Shown piece after piece: positions 44,246-53,497 of a stretch of 64,000 nucleotides of DNA (position 1 is the stretch's first letter; each line of letters starts with the position of its first letter). Source of the stretch: Limnohabitans sp. Its GTDB lineage: Bacteria > Bacteroidota > Bacteroidia > Flavobacteriales > Flavobacteriaceae. Made by a program: the position numbers and the translations under genes. Below the pieces are notes generated by a model that was given only the letters and a program-made list of their open reading frames with translations, searched no databases and was not told where the DNA came from. The DNA lies in assembly GCA_030053945.1 (NCBI GenBank), contig JASGCW010000005.1, positions 1-64,000 of the forward strand, written 5' to 3'.

Positions 44246-44803
44246 GTGACTCATATGCGAAGTCCCAGAGGGTGACGATTGTCAGTCGGCGTAGCCTAGC
44301 TGGATGATGTGGCGCAATCCAATGTTTTTAATACAAAGCCAAAAACAGCTCTATATAGAGAAGTTATTTGCTTTTAGTTTGTTTCTGCTAAACTAAAAAA
44401 ATAAATAATACTATCCTTACGGAAAACAGTAAAAATTGTAGTTTAGTGATAAGTTATTAGTCTCAGGCTGTGTAATAGTTTTTGTATAGATAGTGTGGAT
44501 AACTTCCTTGAAGTACGGAGCAGCCGTGTAAATAGTGATCAGTGTTCAGTATTAAGTGTTCAGGTTGTTAAGTCTCAGGCTATGGCAATAGCTTAATTGC
44601 ATACTAATTACTGATGATGAATCGTAAAAATGTCAACTATTTACTTTGTAACTAGTTCACTTTATAAAGTGAACATCAACTATTTTCTTTATAAAACCAC
44701 AGCAGATTGTAAAAATCATTTTACATTTATTAGATTGCTTCTTTAGGAATCACGCAATGATGGTGTACTAAGAAATAAATCTGTGTTCTCACGATAGGAA
44801 GCT
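44246..44803. other. Repeat-rich non-coding stretch
   Basis: No gene in about 560 bases. It holds two pieces of the dispersed repeat of 34141-34276 (44391-44450 with TATCCTTACGG; 44628-44697 with GTCAACTATTTA-TTTGTAAC-AGTTCAC), a duplicated GTCTCAGGCTRTG-AATAG motif (44459 and 44571), and the remnant of the short inverted-repeat element at 44732. Confidence 0.6.
44732..44785. repeat. Degenerate left half of the 122-bp inverted-repeat element
   Basis: AGATTGCTTC ... CACGCAATGATGGTGTACTAAGAAATAAATCT aligns with the left end and first core bases of copy 2 at 21084 (AGATTGCTTC ... CTCGCAATGACGATATGCTGAGAAAT). The right half is absent. Confidence 0.6.
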
Positions 44804-45886
44804 TCACTCAAAATACTGCTTCCAATATGGTTCTTGATAAAAGCGCAATTCGGCAGTGTAATATTGCATTCTTAGATCAAGGTTTTTTTGTGCAATCTGA
44901 TTTATTTGTTTGCAGTAGTTTTCTAACGCAAAAGAATCGGGAGAAACCATTGCTTCTGCACCTCGAATTCCACCATATAGCGCAAAGAAAATACCTTGTG
45001 ACGAAATAGGATCAAAACCTAATGCGGCATCGCCTATAGCCACCCAATTATCGCCTGCGAATTGTTGAGCAACACTAAAGGAAGCATCCTTTGTCTGTAA
45101 TTCGGTAAGTAAGTGAGACTTTTTCACCTCTGTTTCTAGTATTTGTGCTTGATTAAAATCATTAATAAAGGCTTCGGGATCTCTCTGGTATTGCGCAATG
45201 GTTTTTGGTAACCCGTGAAAAACAATTACTCGTTCGTTGTCAGGCAACAAAGAACAATACCACCATCCTTGTGACGTACTTTTTAACAAAGAAATTTCTT
45301 TAGCTTCTTCTGGTATTTTAAACCAACCAAAAACAGCCATTTGAGTTTGAAATTTATTATGCTCTATACCTAATTTTCGGAGTACAGAAGCGCTTCTTCC
45401 ACTAGCATCGATTATTCCGTCTAGTTGCGCAATAATTTCCGTTTCAAGATTCTCTTTAGTTATTTCTAACTTATAAAAAGCATCTTGTTTTTCTATTTTA
45501 TCAAATTTTGCCTTATGAAAATATGAGCCAAGTTCGATTGCTTTTTGCCTGAGTTTGTCATCAAATTCTGAGCGTACAATTTGCCAACCGCCTCCTTCTG
45601 GATTGTTAAAACTATCTTTGTAAAACCACTCGTCACTTCCCCAAGCCGCAGCAACGGCTGGATTAACACGAAAATTATCAGCAGTTAAAACTTCTTCTAA
45701 AGTAGCAAACCCTAACGTATAAAGTAAACGAAAAGTTGCTCCAGGTATGGATTCTCCTATAGTATGTGTACTTTTATTGTTTCGTTCTATCAAATGTACT
45801 TCGTGTCCTAATTGTCTTAATCGTATTGCAGCAGCAGAGCCGGCTGTACCGGCTCCTACTATTGCAATTTTCTTGTGTATTATCAT
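44804..45886 (-). CDS. LodB-like FAD-dependent oxidoreductase
   Basis: A 360-residue flavoprotein of the tryptophan-halogenase/geranylgeranyl-reductase-like group. It has the FAD motif IAIVGAGTAGSAAAIRLRQLGHEVHLIER at residues 6-34, THTIGESIPGA near 42 and NWVAIGDAALGFDPISSQGIFFAL near 280. Directly downstream of a LodA-like oxidase, with the start touching the LodA-like stop, this is the LodB partner. In Marinomonas, LodB is needed to form the cysteine tryptophylquinone cofactor of LodA. It is cytosolic with no signal peptide. The halogenase lysine-containing motif is not obvious, which agrees with a modification rather than halogenation role. Confidence 0.85.
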   Translation of the reverse strand: MIIHKKIAIVGAGTAGSAAAIRLRQLGHEVHLIERNNKSTHTIGESIPGATFRLLYTLGFATLEEVLTADNFRVNPAVAAAWGSDEWFYKDSFNNPEGGGWQIVRSEFDDKLRQKAIELGSYFHKAKFDKIEKQDAFYKLEITKENLETEIIAQLDGIIDASGRSASVLRKLGIEHNKFQTQMAVFGWFKIPEEAKEISLLKSTSQGWWYCSLLPDNERVIVFHGLPKTIAQYQRDPEAFINDFNQAQILETEVKKSHLLTELQTKDASFSVAQQFAGDNWVAIGDAALGFDPISSQGIFFALYGGIRGAEAMVSPDSFALENYCKQINQIAQKNLDLRMQYYTAELRFYQEPYWKQYFE

Positions 45887-48800
45887 TAATTACCTCGGCG
45901 TTTAATAGTGGTAAATTCATTACGTTGTTCTTCGCTAAACCAACCTGCTTCTGCCAATAATCTGTCGTAAGCGCCCAATGTTTTAAAGTCTTTTTGGAAA
46001 AGTTGTTGGGCTTGTTTAAGCTCGGCTTCTTTCACTTGGGTTAGATTTTCTACATAAAGCAATTCTGGCAACCACGTCATATCGGCTGGTCTAGGTTTTG
46101 CTTCAAGAATACCCATTTCTCCAAAATGTTGTATCATATACATCATTTGTTCTGGTGCTGGATTTTGAGCTGGTAATTGACGTAACCAAGACGGACGATT
46201 ATGGAATGCCGCAATTCTTATTGGCAATGATTTTTTTACATCACAAAGGATTTCATAATCGGCTTCCGTTAGAATTTGGTTAGGCACACGAGCAGGCCAG
46301 AATGTTGGTAAATAAGGATCATATTCCATATCATAACCTGATCGACAGTACGCCGTATCTCCCTGCCACGGAATAGCCATCCAACGAGACAAATCACCAG
46401 GCCCTTGTGCAAACAAAGGCCCGTTCATAGCCGCTACCGTATTACAATCTAAACTTGAACCATATGTAGGATCAGCAGCTCCAGCTTCTCTTTCACGAAT
46501 ACGATAAGGCGCACGATACATAGATGCGTGACGCATAGGCCAAGTTAGTTCGCAACCCGGATGGAAAGCATCTGCTAAACAGAAATGCATAGCTGATTGG
46601 TCTAACATATCTGGTTGTTCTTGCAGTGGCACCTCATCAAAAGTAGTATATTTTGCAGCAGGTGAATAGTCATTTAGAAAATCACCTTCTACCCATTTGG
46701 TTAATATAAAATCATACAATTGAGGCAATTTCAGATACGTACTTGCAGATGGTGGTACACTAGGATCTGGATTTGTATAACCAAAAGCATCACCATAAAT
46801 CCAAGGCCAAGCACCTTCTTCTACCGTTAGGCTATTTGTAGATCTGAAACTATTGTAAATTGTTCTACGGAGTTCTCCATATGGATCTGGATACAATGAA
46901 AATTCAGGTGCCATTGAAAGTTTTTTCATTAACTCTGGATCTGCAAAATTCATAGGAGCTCCAGCACCAAACATACTTAAAAAGCCTTTGTTTACCCATT
47001 GTAATTCGTTAAGGCGTGACAGAATAGGTGCAATATGTTTTTGAAAAGAAATCACTTTTGGCAAATTCAACATCCCTGCATAAGTATAAACATCACGCAA
47101 AAGATCGTTAAGTGTTCGCCATCCTGTTAAATCTGGTGCATAGTTAGGCGGTGCTGCCACTACCCAAGCTGGGTCTGCATCATAATCTATACCTCCTATG
47201 GTTACTTTAGCGTGAACAGGACCGTCACTAATATCATCATACCAACCCGCAGCATTATTAAAACTGTTTGGATTAGCTGGATTATACACTGGTTTTCCTG
47301 ATGGACTTGCAGAAACTCCAAAACCTGGTAATACCAACAAACGTCCCATCTCGTCTGTTTGTAATTCACCCAAAGTTACAGCTGTGCCTTGAAAATTCCC
47401 CGCTAGTGTATAACTACTATCATTCATTTTTATTCCAGATATGGAAACCTCTCCAGAGTCGATAACTAATGCTTGCCTATCACCTCCTGTAACATCTGGA
47501 TTACGCAAAGGTACTGTAAGGCTTACCGTAGCAGGAATATCTAACGCAGCATTAAACTCATACCAAGCCGCTTTTTTATTTGCAACATGCACTGTCCATT
47601 CTATAGATGTATTATCGGATTGTTGAATTTCACTTACTATATTTCCGTATTTATCGTAACCATAGACTCTAAAACGGGCAGCTTGACGTTTTATAGCGCC
47701 TGATTTATCACGAGTGGAACCAAAAGCGGTAGGCTGTGGATTAGTTACTTCTGGACCTATATAAAAATCATTTTGACTGTTTCCTACTCTGGCAATTCCT
47801 ATTCCTGGATGAATGCGAACGTGTGTAATTCGTTCTATTTCTTCTTTAGTAAGTTCTTTAGGTTGTGGAACTGGTTTATGATGCGGAAACGGACATACTG
47901 GATTTTTAATCTCTGGTTTTCCGGGTGCGGTAGGTTCTTCTACAGGTTGCTGATTTTCTTTTCTTCGATAATCAGCGCTAGTTTGATACACACTCATTCT
48001 AGCTTCGGCAATAGAACCAACGGGTGAATTTTCTTCTGGCACTCTTCCTATATTAAATGCTAACCAATCGCCATAAATTTCTTGGTCACCTGCATCTATC
48101 TTTTGCTTTGGAAGTTGGATGGTAGCTACTTTAACAGGTTTTGCTATTTTTTCATCCCATATTACAGTAGCTTTATCAAGTGGAAAATGTTCATCAATAT
48201 AGGTTTGTCCAAATTCTTTGGCACTAGGTCGTTTTTGAATGTAAATATCCAAAGTCGCATTACCTAATTCCATACGCTTTTTTAAATCTACTGCTAAGAA
48301 ATTAGGATCTTCTATATTAGGTTCACCTGGAAAGGTAGAAGTACCTGGTTGAAGAATATATTTACAATATTCATTTTTACCCAATTTAAAAGGCACAACA
48401 CTCCACAAACTCGTTTCAAATACAGAACGAATAGGTTTAGCCATTTTATTGAGCAAGTTGTTTGTATTAGGAGCATTTTGTGCAACCCACTCATCGCCCC
48501 AACCTTCTAAACTTGCTTTGGTAAAACCACACATTTCGGCAGCATTATCCACAAAGAAAAAAGGTACATTTTGCAGTAATAAATCGGCGGTATTTGCACC
48601 ATTGTCAGACACTACTTTTTTCCCTGGGATATCAAAAATTTTGATTCCTATCCCAATGGTGCTTTCCCAATCAGGTCTTCCGTCTGAAAGATCTGAAGAA
48701 TAACGTACATACACAGGATGTTTACCACTATTTGCAAACATTCCTTTTTTGTACTCTTCAGGAAGATTGTCTTCAATTGTCAAAGTTCCTTTCATAATGC

Positions 48801-48963
48801 CGTGTGTACGAAGAAAAACAGGTCTTCTAACTGGACACTGTCCAGCTGCCACCCTACCCTTTTGAACCATATCGACAAACATATGTCGAAGACCTTCAAT
48901 AGGGTCATTGCAACTACAAGTAAGATTGTAGTCTTCTTTTTTAGAATTCGTTAAACTTTTCAT
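45886..48963 (-). CDS. Catalase-like domain fused to LodA/GoxA-type quinoprotein oxidase
   Basis: A 1025-residue fusion. Residues about 20-340 are a catalase-related heme domain: FLRTHGIMKGTL with the distal histidine, HPVYVRYSSDLSDG, LLLQNVPFFFVDN with the distal Asn, and EARMSVYQTSADYRR with the R-x-x-x-Y proximal heme motif. Residues about 375-1025 are a LodA/GoxA-type oxidase, starting ITHVRIHPGIGIARVGN. Candidate cysteine tryptophylquinone residues are C804 (HPGCELTWP) and W866 (IPWQGDTAYC), a spacing of 62 against 65 in Marinomonas LodA. LodA-type enzymes deaminate free amino acids and release H2O2, which the fused domain could remove. No signal peptide is visible. It is co-encoded with the LodB-like gene. 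Confidence 0.9.
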   Translation of the reverse strand: MKSLTNSKKEDYNLTCSCNDPIEGLRHMFVDMVQKGRVAAGQCPVRRPVFLRTHGIMKGTLTIEDNLPEEYKKGMFANSGKHPVYVRYSSDLSDGRPDWESTIGIGIKIFDIPGKKVVSDNGANTADLLLQNVPFFFVDNAAEMCGFTKASLEGWGDEWVAQNAPNTNNLLNKMAKPIRSVFETSLWSVVPFKLGKNEYCKYILQPGTSTFPGEPNIEDPNFLAVDLKKRMELGNATLDIYIQKRPSAKEFGQTYIDEHFPLDKATVIWDEKIAKPVKVATIQLPKQKIDAGDQEIYGDWLAFNIGRVPEENSPVGSIAEARMSVYQTSADYRRKENQQPVEEPTAPGKPEIKNPVCPFPHHKPVPQPKELTKEEIERITHVRIHPGIGIARVGNSQNDFYIGPEVTNPQPTAFGSTRDKSGAIKRQAARFRVYGYDKYGNIVSEIQQSDNTSIEWTVHVANKKAAWYEFNAALDIPATVSLTVPLRNPDVTGGDRQALVIDSGEVSISGIKMNDSSYTLAGNFQGTAVTLGELQTDEMGRLLVLPGFGVSASPSGKPVYNPANPNSFNNAAGWYDDISDGPVHAKVTIGGIDYDADPAWVVAAPPNYAPDLTGWRTLNDLLRDVYTYAGMLNLPKVISFQKHIAPILSRLNELQWVNKGFLSMFGAGAPMNFADPELMKKLSMAPEFSLYPDPYGELRRTIYNSFRSTNSLTVEEGAWPWIYGDAFGYTNPDPSVPPSASTYLKLPQLYDFILTKWVEGDFLNDYSPAAKYTTFDEVPLQEQPDMLDQSAMHFCLADAFHPGCELTWPMRHASMYRAPYRIREREAGAADPTYGSSLDCNTVAAMNGPLFAQGPGDLSRWMAIPWQGDTAYCRSGYDMEYDPYLPTFWPARVPNQILTEADYEILCDVKKSLPIRIAAFHNRPSWLRQLPAQNPAPEQMMYMIQHFGEMGILEAKPRPADMTWLPELLYVENLTQVKEAELKQAQQLFQKDFKTLGAYDRLLAEAGWFSEEQRNEFTTIKRRGN

Positions 48964-49100
48964 TGTTTTTTGTTTGTTTGTTTTAAATAAAAGGTTTGTT
49001 TAGACCTCTTGCTAATATAATAAATTTAACCCAAATACCACATTAGATTTGTTTCATAACGAAGTCTAATGTAGAATTTGGGTTTAAAGTAAATGTTTGA

Positions 49101-50531
49101 CTAATTATGTCCTCTTAAATGTCTAGTACGGAATTTATGAGTCTTGCTAAAATTGTTTTCAGCAGCATTTTTACTATCTTTCTTAACTGAAGCTTTATAA
49201 TTACTCATCGATTTGAATGCCATTACCATATCGTAATCCATAGCTACTTGTCCTGGGTCAAATGGTACATCACCATATAAATCTCTGAACCAACGTTTCC
49301 AATCAGAACTACCTGGAGTATATACCTGCAAGGTATCACCAGTTGGGAAAGGACCAGGCAATAAGAACGATTTAAAATCATCTTGCGCAGGGCTATGGCA
49401 ACTCATACACGAAGACAATGCTAGGTTTTTATAGACTTGTTTGGTATTTATATCCACAGCTACTTGTGCAACAGCACCATCATTCGGGCCACTCAAACGA
49501 CCACCCCAGCCTAAGGTTTCTTTACTATAATATGGAGCCAACTTATTAATCACGGTTTCATATAATTTTGGATATGGTGGCGTAAGAGGGCTATTTACAT
49601 CTGGATCATCTCCCCACATCGCTCCTAGTGGCACCATCTTATCCCACCAAGTTCCAGGAGCATCTTTGTCGTAAACAAAAGTTGAAAATACCCAGCCTGT
49701 TTTAGGTGCTGTTTTAGAATCTTTTACGATTACATCCATTTGAAAAAAGCTAACATCTCTCATTTGATACCCTTTTCTTGGGTTTTCTCCTGTAGCAATA
49801 GTATCATAAATTTGAAGCTTTTGGGCTCCTTTCATCACAGACCAATAGTTCTTATCCTCTTGATTAACGCTTTCACCTGTTTTTGCATTAATATTCGAGA
49901 AAGCTAACTTTACAATAATACTACCTTCTTTAAATTGTGCCGCATTGTCAATCAAATTAGGTTTTTCACCTGTTTTCCCCCAAATTTGCCCAACAGTATA
50001 AGCAGCGACTGAATCATATAATACCACTGCATAACCTGCTTCATTTACTTTTAGTGTTTTGAACATATTCGCAGGATTGCTATTTCCTAGGTAAGCTCCT
50101 AAAATAGCTTCTCTGTCTTGCCCCATCCAAGGTTCGTGAAACCATCCATATTTTGCCGCATTCCATTGTTTATTATTTTCAAAGAAAGGTTTAACATTAG
50201 ACGCAACGGTTTTCTTTAAGGCTTCCATATATTGAAAAACATTTTTTTCAGAAATAGGTTGCCCTTTTAATGCTTGTTGCCAACTTGGGTTTACAGGCGA
50301 AGTTACATTCGTAGGATAATCATGACTTAGTACAAACAAAGGCGCATCATACTGTTGCTTACTAGGTACTGAATCTCTGTGATTTTGAAAAGCACCTGAA
50401 TCGTTATCATTTACACTATTTAGCGCAATTTCTTGGTTTGTACTTTTATCTCCTTCTTTCTTACAGCTAAATACTGTCAAAGAAAAACAGGCTACCAATG
50501 CTGCTGTTTTAAATTTGTAATTAAGTCTCAT
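49101..50531 (-). CDS. Lipoprotein with a single c-type heme motif
   Basis: A 476-residue protein. The N-terminus KTAALVACFSLTVFSCKKEGDKS carries a lipobox ending at Cys23, so it is lipid-anchored in the periplasm or outer membrane. A single CxxCH heme motif lies near residue 375 (SSCMSCHSPAQDD). The rest (WMGQDREAILGAYLGNSNP, GWVFSTFVYDKDAPGTWWDKMVPLGAMWG) matches large secreted proteins annotated only as cytochrome-like. It precedes the catalase-LodA gene by 137 bp on the same strand, suggesting a shared locus. An electron-accepting role for the oxidase is possible but unproven. A terminator is not obvious between them. Confidence 0.8.
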   Translation of the reverse strand: MRLNYKFKTAALVACFSLTVFSCKKEGDKSTNQEIALNSVNDNDSGAFQNHRDSVPSKQQYDAPLFVLSHDYPTNVTSPVNPSWQQALKGQPISEKNVFQYMEALKKTVASNVKPFFENNKQWNAAKYGWFHEPWMGQDREAILGAYLGNSNPANMFKTLKVNEAGYAVVLYDSVAAYTVGQIWGKTGEKPNLIDNAAQFKEGSIIVKLAFSNINAKTGESVNQEDKNYWSVMKGAQKLQIYDTIATGENPRKGYQMRDVSFFQMDVIVKDSKTAPKTGWVFSTFVYDKDAPGTWWDKMVPLGAMWGDDPDVNSPLTPPYPKLYETVINKLAPYYSKETLGWGGRLSGPNDGAVAQVAVDINTKQVYKNLALSSCMSCHSPAQDDFKSFLLPGPFPTGDTLQVYTPGSSDWKRWFRDLYGDVPFDPGQVAMDYDMVMAFKSMSNYKASVKKDSKNAAENNFSKTHKFRTRHLRGHN

Positions 50532-50964
50532 AGTTTTTTGTTTTGTATCCTACTCGTATGGCTTTTCGATTTCGCCCCGTTTATTTGAGTGATGTCTGGT
50601 CTTCACTAAAAATTTAGATAGTATTTCTATTTTACCCTAAAATTACTTTTATAACATAAAGAGCTTTATATTTTTATCATAAAGCGGCTTTTTTTAGCAA
50701 CAAAGTGGCTTATTTTTAGCACGAAAAATATATTGGCTCATTTTGATATCCCCCCGCGATTTAGCTAAGAATTTAGATTGTTGTAACTATTCAGCCTACA
50801 AACAATCATTCTTTTTGCCATACGAATAAAGTAATAGCTAAGTAGTTACAAAAAAGAAACCATTAAAGTACTAAGTGAATTAAGCTCATGTAATACTTAA
50901 CACATTACCCCCTTAACTCACTGAATACCTAAATGGTTAAAAAAATATCTTAGTTATTTAACTG
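50532..50964. repeat. Intergenic stretch with three degenerate 22-bp tandem units
   Basis: No gene. Units ATAAAGAGCTTTATA (50656), ATAAAGCGGCTTTTTTTAGC (50679) and CAAAGTGGCTTATTTTTAGC (50701) follow each other at 22-23 bp spacing, about 125-185 bp upstream of the cytochrome lipoprotein start. They could be phased binding sites for a regulator of the oxidase locus; otherwise nothing is seen. Confidence 0.45.
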
Positions 50965-52494
50965 TTAGCAGTCTATTAAAGAGATTGCAACTGATAATTT
51001 CATTAGTTTCAAATTAGATACTGCTTTGACAAGCAATTGTAAATCGGGATCATCGCCACTTGAAATTACTATTCCTCTTACAGATTGTCCGTTTTTACAT
51101 AATTGATTTTGTGTCCATCCCATAAAACGTAAAATTTTACCTATGCACTCATTGTTATCATCTCGTTTAAATTCTATAACAACAAAATCGCCATTTTTAT
51201 CAACAGCTAATACATCTATAACTCCCACAGAGTTTGTATCGTATTGTCCTAATTGTGCATCTTGTTTTTGCGGATCAAAGTAAGTTAAATTAGGTAGAAA
51301 TTTATCTTTATTTCTATTTAGCAAAAATCTATTGATTTCGAGTTCTTCCATATTTATTTGATTTTGAATCGGTTCTTCAACACTAGTAAATTCTTTTACT
51401 CTTTCGTATTTATCAAGATACGTTGGAGCTAAATCTGAGACCTTATTATTATCACTTGATTTTGTAGCTTCAGAGTCTATTTCTGCGTCACTTTCATCCT
51501 CACTTTCATCTTCAAAAACAGGTTCTTCGTGTGTCTTTTCTTGAGTTTGAAAATCATTTGAGCTACTCTCCTCTTTTACAAAATCTTTCTCTAAATGGAA
51601 TGGCTCTATTATTTCTGAATCTTTTAAAAGTGTTGTGGTAAACAGCTTCTTATCATCTTGTCTATCATCTGCATCTTGTAAAAAACTTGAAGCTTTATTA
51701 ATCTCTTGAGGTACCTCTTGCTCTTCTTGTGAATTATTAAAATAGCTTTCTACAGAATTTACTTCGGTTTCTTTTTCAACCTCATCAAAAGCTACATAGG
51801 TAGGATGTTGCTGATTCAAAATTTCTAAATCTGTTCTATTGGTATCATTAAGTAATTTCAAAAAGCTATACCCATCTAACTTTGATGCAGCTAATTCTTC
51901 CAACTGCTTTTTAACCTTTAACAATTTGAAGTTATTTTCTACATAATTTGCAAGTCCAGTTTTTTCAGAAAATTCTTGATCCTTTAAAATTTTCTTTAAG
52001 AATAATTCTTGTTGGTTAAAAACTGGAAGAAACACATCTGGAAAAAATATACTTAAAAGTTTAGGAATGACTGTTTTGTCTGTAGCCATACCATCTATAT
52101 CCTTTGTAAGAAGCACAACTGTTTCTAAATCGGTTGAGATATCACCATCAGCATTATACGCCTTTGTCTTATCTAACCAGATAATTTTTTGAAATAATGC
52201 TTTTATTTTTGAAAATTCATATTCTTCTCCAAATTTATTGAATAAACCACCTGTTATATCCCCTAGAATTTTTGTAGTGTTTTCAAGATCATACTCAAAA
52301 CAGCCTTCTGAATTACCATATTTTTTAAAATAATCTTCTACTGTTAGACCAATTATTTTACCCAGACTATACGTTTGAATAAAATTTTCTCTAACTTTTT
52401 CAATTTCTTTTTTATCTACATCAGATAAAATAGAGTCATTTATTCTATTTAATAATTGCTCTATCTGTTCGTCAAAAATGGTAATTACACTCAT
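50965..52494 (-). CDS. Protein with C-terminal NucS/DUF91-like nuclease domain
   Basis: A 509-residue cytosolic protein. Residues 1-225 are helical (YSLGKIIGLTVEDYFKKYG ... IFFPDVFLPVFNQQELFLKKIL) with no named domain. Residues 230-370 are a very acidic low-complexity linker (ESEDESDAEIDSE). Residues 375-509 form a NucS/DUF91-like PD-(D/E)xK domain: MEELEINRFLLNRNKDKFLPNLTYFD, GVIDVLAVDKNGDFVVIEFKRDDNNECIGKILRFMGW (Asp ... E-x-K), then GIVISSGDDPDLQLL. NucS-type nucleases act in mismatch or branched-DNA processing. The isolated context gives no partner. The nuclease call is good; the biological role is unknown. Confidence 0.75.
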   Translation of the reverse strand: MSVITIFDEQIEQLLNRINDSILSDVDKKEIEKVRENFIQTYSLGKIIGLTVEDYFKKYGNSEGCFEYDLENTTKILGDITGGLFNKFGEEYEFSKIKALFQKIIWLDKTKAYNADGDISTDLETVVLLTKDIDGMATDKTVIPKLLSIFFPDVFLPVFNQQELFLKKILKDQEFSEKTGLANYVENNFKLLKVKKQLEELAASKLDGYSFLKLLNDTNRTDLEILNQQHPTYVAFDEVEKETEVNSVESYFNNSQEEQEVPQEINKASSFLQDADDRQDDKKLFTTTLLKDSEIIEPFHLEKDFVKEESSSNDFQTQEKTHEEPVFEDESEDESDAEIDSEATKSSDNNKVSDLAPTYLDKYERVKEFTSVEEPIQNQINMEELEINRFLLNRNKDKFLPNLTYFDPQKQDAQLGQYDTNSVGVIDVLAVDKNGDFVVIEFKRDDNNECIGKILRFMGWTQNQLCKNGQSVRGIVISSGDDPDLQLLVKAVSNLKLMKLSVAISLIDC

Positions 52495-52812
52495 ATTTCT
52501 AGTTTGTTTCAGATTAGACTGAATTTAAAATTTGATAAAATTTATTTTTACAGAAACAATGTTTTTGTCAACATTCTAAATATAAAAAAAATATTTTAAT
52601 TAACTAGAACTATTTAAAAAAGAGCTTATTAGTATCACAAAAAAATAATTAAATGCGCTAAAATCAGAGTTATTATTCCGTTTATTTTATTGACTTGATA
52701 ATAATTTAAAAGAAATATTCCCAAAGCTTCGGGACAAAAAAATAAATTCAAAACCATAATTTGATGATTTGACAGCGAAGTTTAGTTCATACTTCTCTCT
52801 AAAACAAATTAT
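52495..52812. other. Intergenic stretch, nothing distinct
   Basis: 318 AT-rich bases between genes on the minus strand. A short imperfect palindrome, CCCAAAGCTTCGGGAC (near 52721), resembles TCCCGAAGCTTCGGGA at 1653. No gene or terminator seen. Confidence 0.45.
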
Positions 52813-53496
52813 TTATTTATTAAACTTAGCTTTTAGCTCTTCGGCTTTAGCTTTATTCTTCAACTTATTCAAATACAAATCATAAAGTTTATCGAAAGTT
52901 GTTTTAGAATGCCCAATTTCATGTGCTTTTTTGTAGTTCGATTCAGCGTTTTCATATCGTTTAAAATACACATCAATGTATCCTTTTGCTAAGTATCCAT
53001 CAACCTTAGAGAGGGTCATTAATTCAGTAGCATATTTTTGCGCTTTTGTCTCGCTTCCTCCTACAATTCCTGGGAGTTCTATATAAAACATCACTAATGC
53101 CCAACGGGTATTTATATGTTTAGCATCTAGTTTTGCTGATGTTTCAAAAGCATCTTTTACATCATCTATCATCCCTAAAGCTTTAAACTTATTGACAGAC
53201 TTAGCTTTCATACCTAATGCGCCACCATATTTAAACCAATAATCGGCATTTTTTGGAAACATAGTTATGAGTTTATTCCCATATTTTATGGCATCATCCC
53301 AATTTTGAGTATGAAAAGCTACTTCACCCAACTTATCAATAGCATCAACATTTTTAGGATTTTCCTTATAGGCTAATTCAAAAAAAGGTTTGGCTTGAGC
53401 GTATTTATTTTGCTCTATTAGCTTTACTCCTTTATCAAAATTAGATTGGGAATAAGCAGCAGTAAGAAATAAAAAACTAAATAAAAAATTCTTCAT
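52813..53496 (-). CDS. Secreted TPR protein
   Basis: The track starts at 53532, inside the upstream gene, but the ATG at 53496 (MKNFLFSFLFLTAAYSQSNF) gives an ideal signal peptide and starts directly after the upstream stop, so I choose it. The mature 210 residues are tetratricopeptide repeats (KGVKLIEQNKYAQAKPFFELAYKENPKNVDAIDKLGEVAFHTQNWDDAIKYGNKLI). These form a scaffold for protein contact in the periplasm. It is the last gene of a four-gene minus-strand operon. No enzymatic motif is present. Confidence 0.85.
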   Translation of the reverse strand: MKNFLFSFLFLTAAYSQSNFDKGVKLIEQNKYAQAKPFFELAYKENPKNVDAIDKLGEVAFHTQNWDDAIKYGNKLITMFPKNADYWFKYGGALGMKAKSVNKFKALGMIDDVKDAFETSAKLDAKHINTRWALVMFYIELPGIVGGSETKAQKYATELMTLSKVDGYLAKGYIDVYFKRYENAESNYKKAHEIGHSKTTFDKLYDLYLNKLKNKAKAEELKAKFNK

Positions 53497-53497
53497 A

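Noticed and set aside
44804-45886. Tryptophan halogenase
   Set aside because: It shares the FAD fold and GES-IPG motif, but its place beside a LodA-like gene and the lack of an evident halogenase lysine motif favour a LodB role.
46098-48954. Several 60-84-residue ORFs antisense to the catalase-LodA gene
   Set aside because: Shadows of a strongly supported long coding frame.
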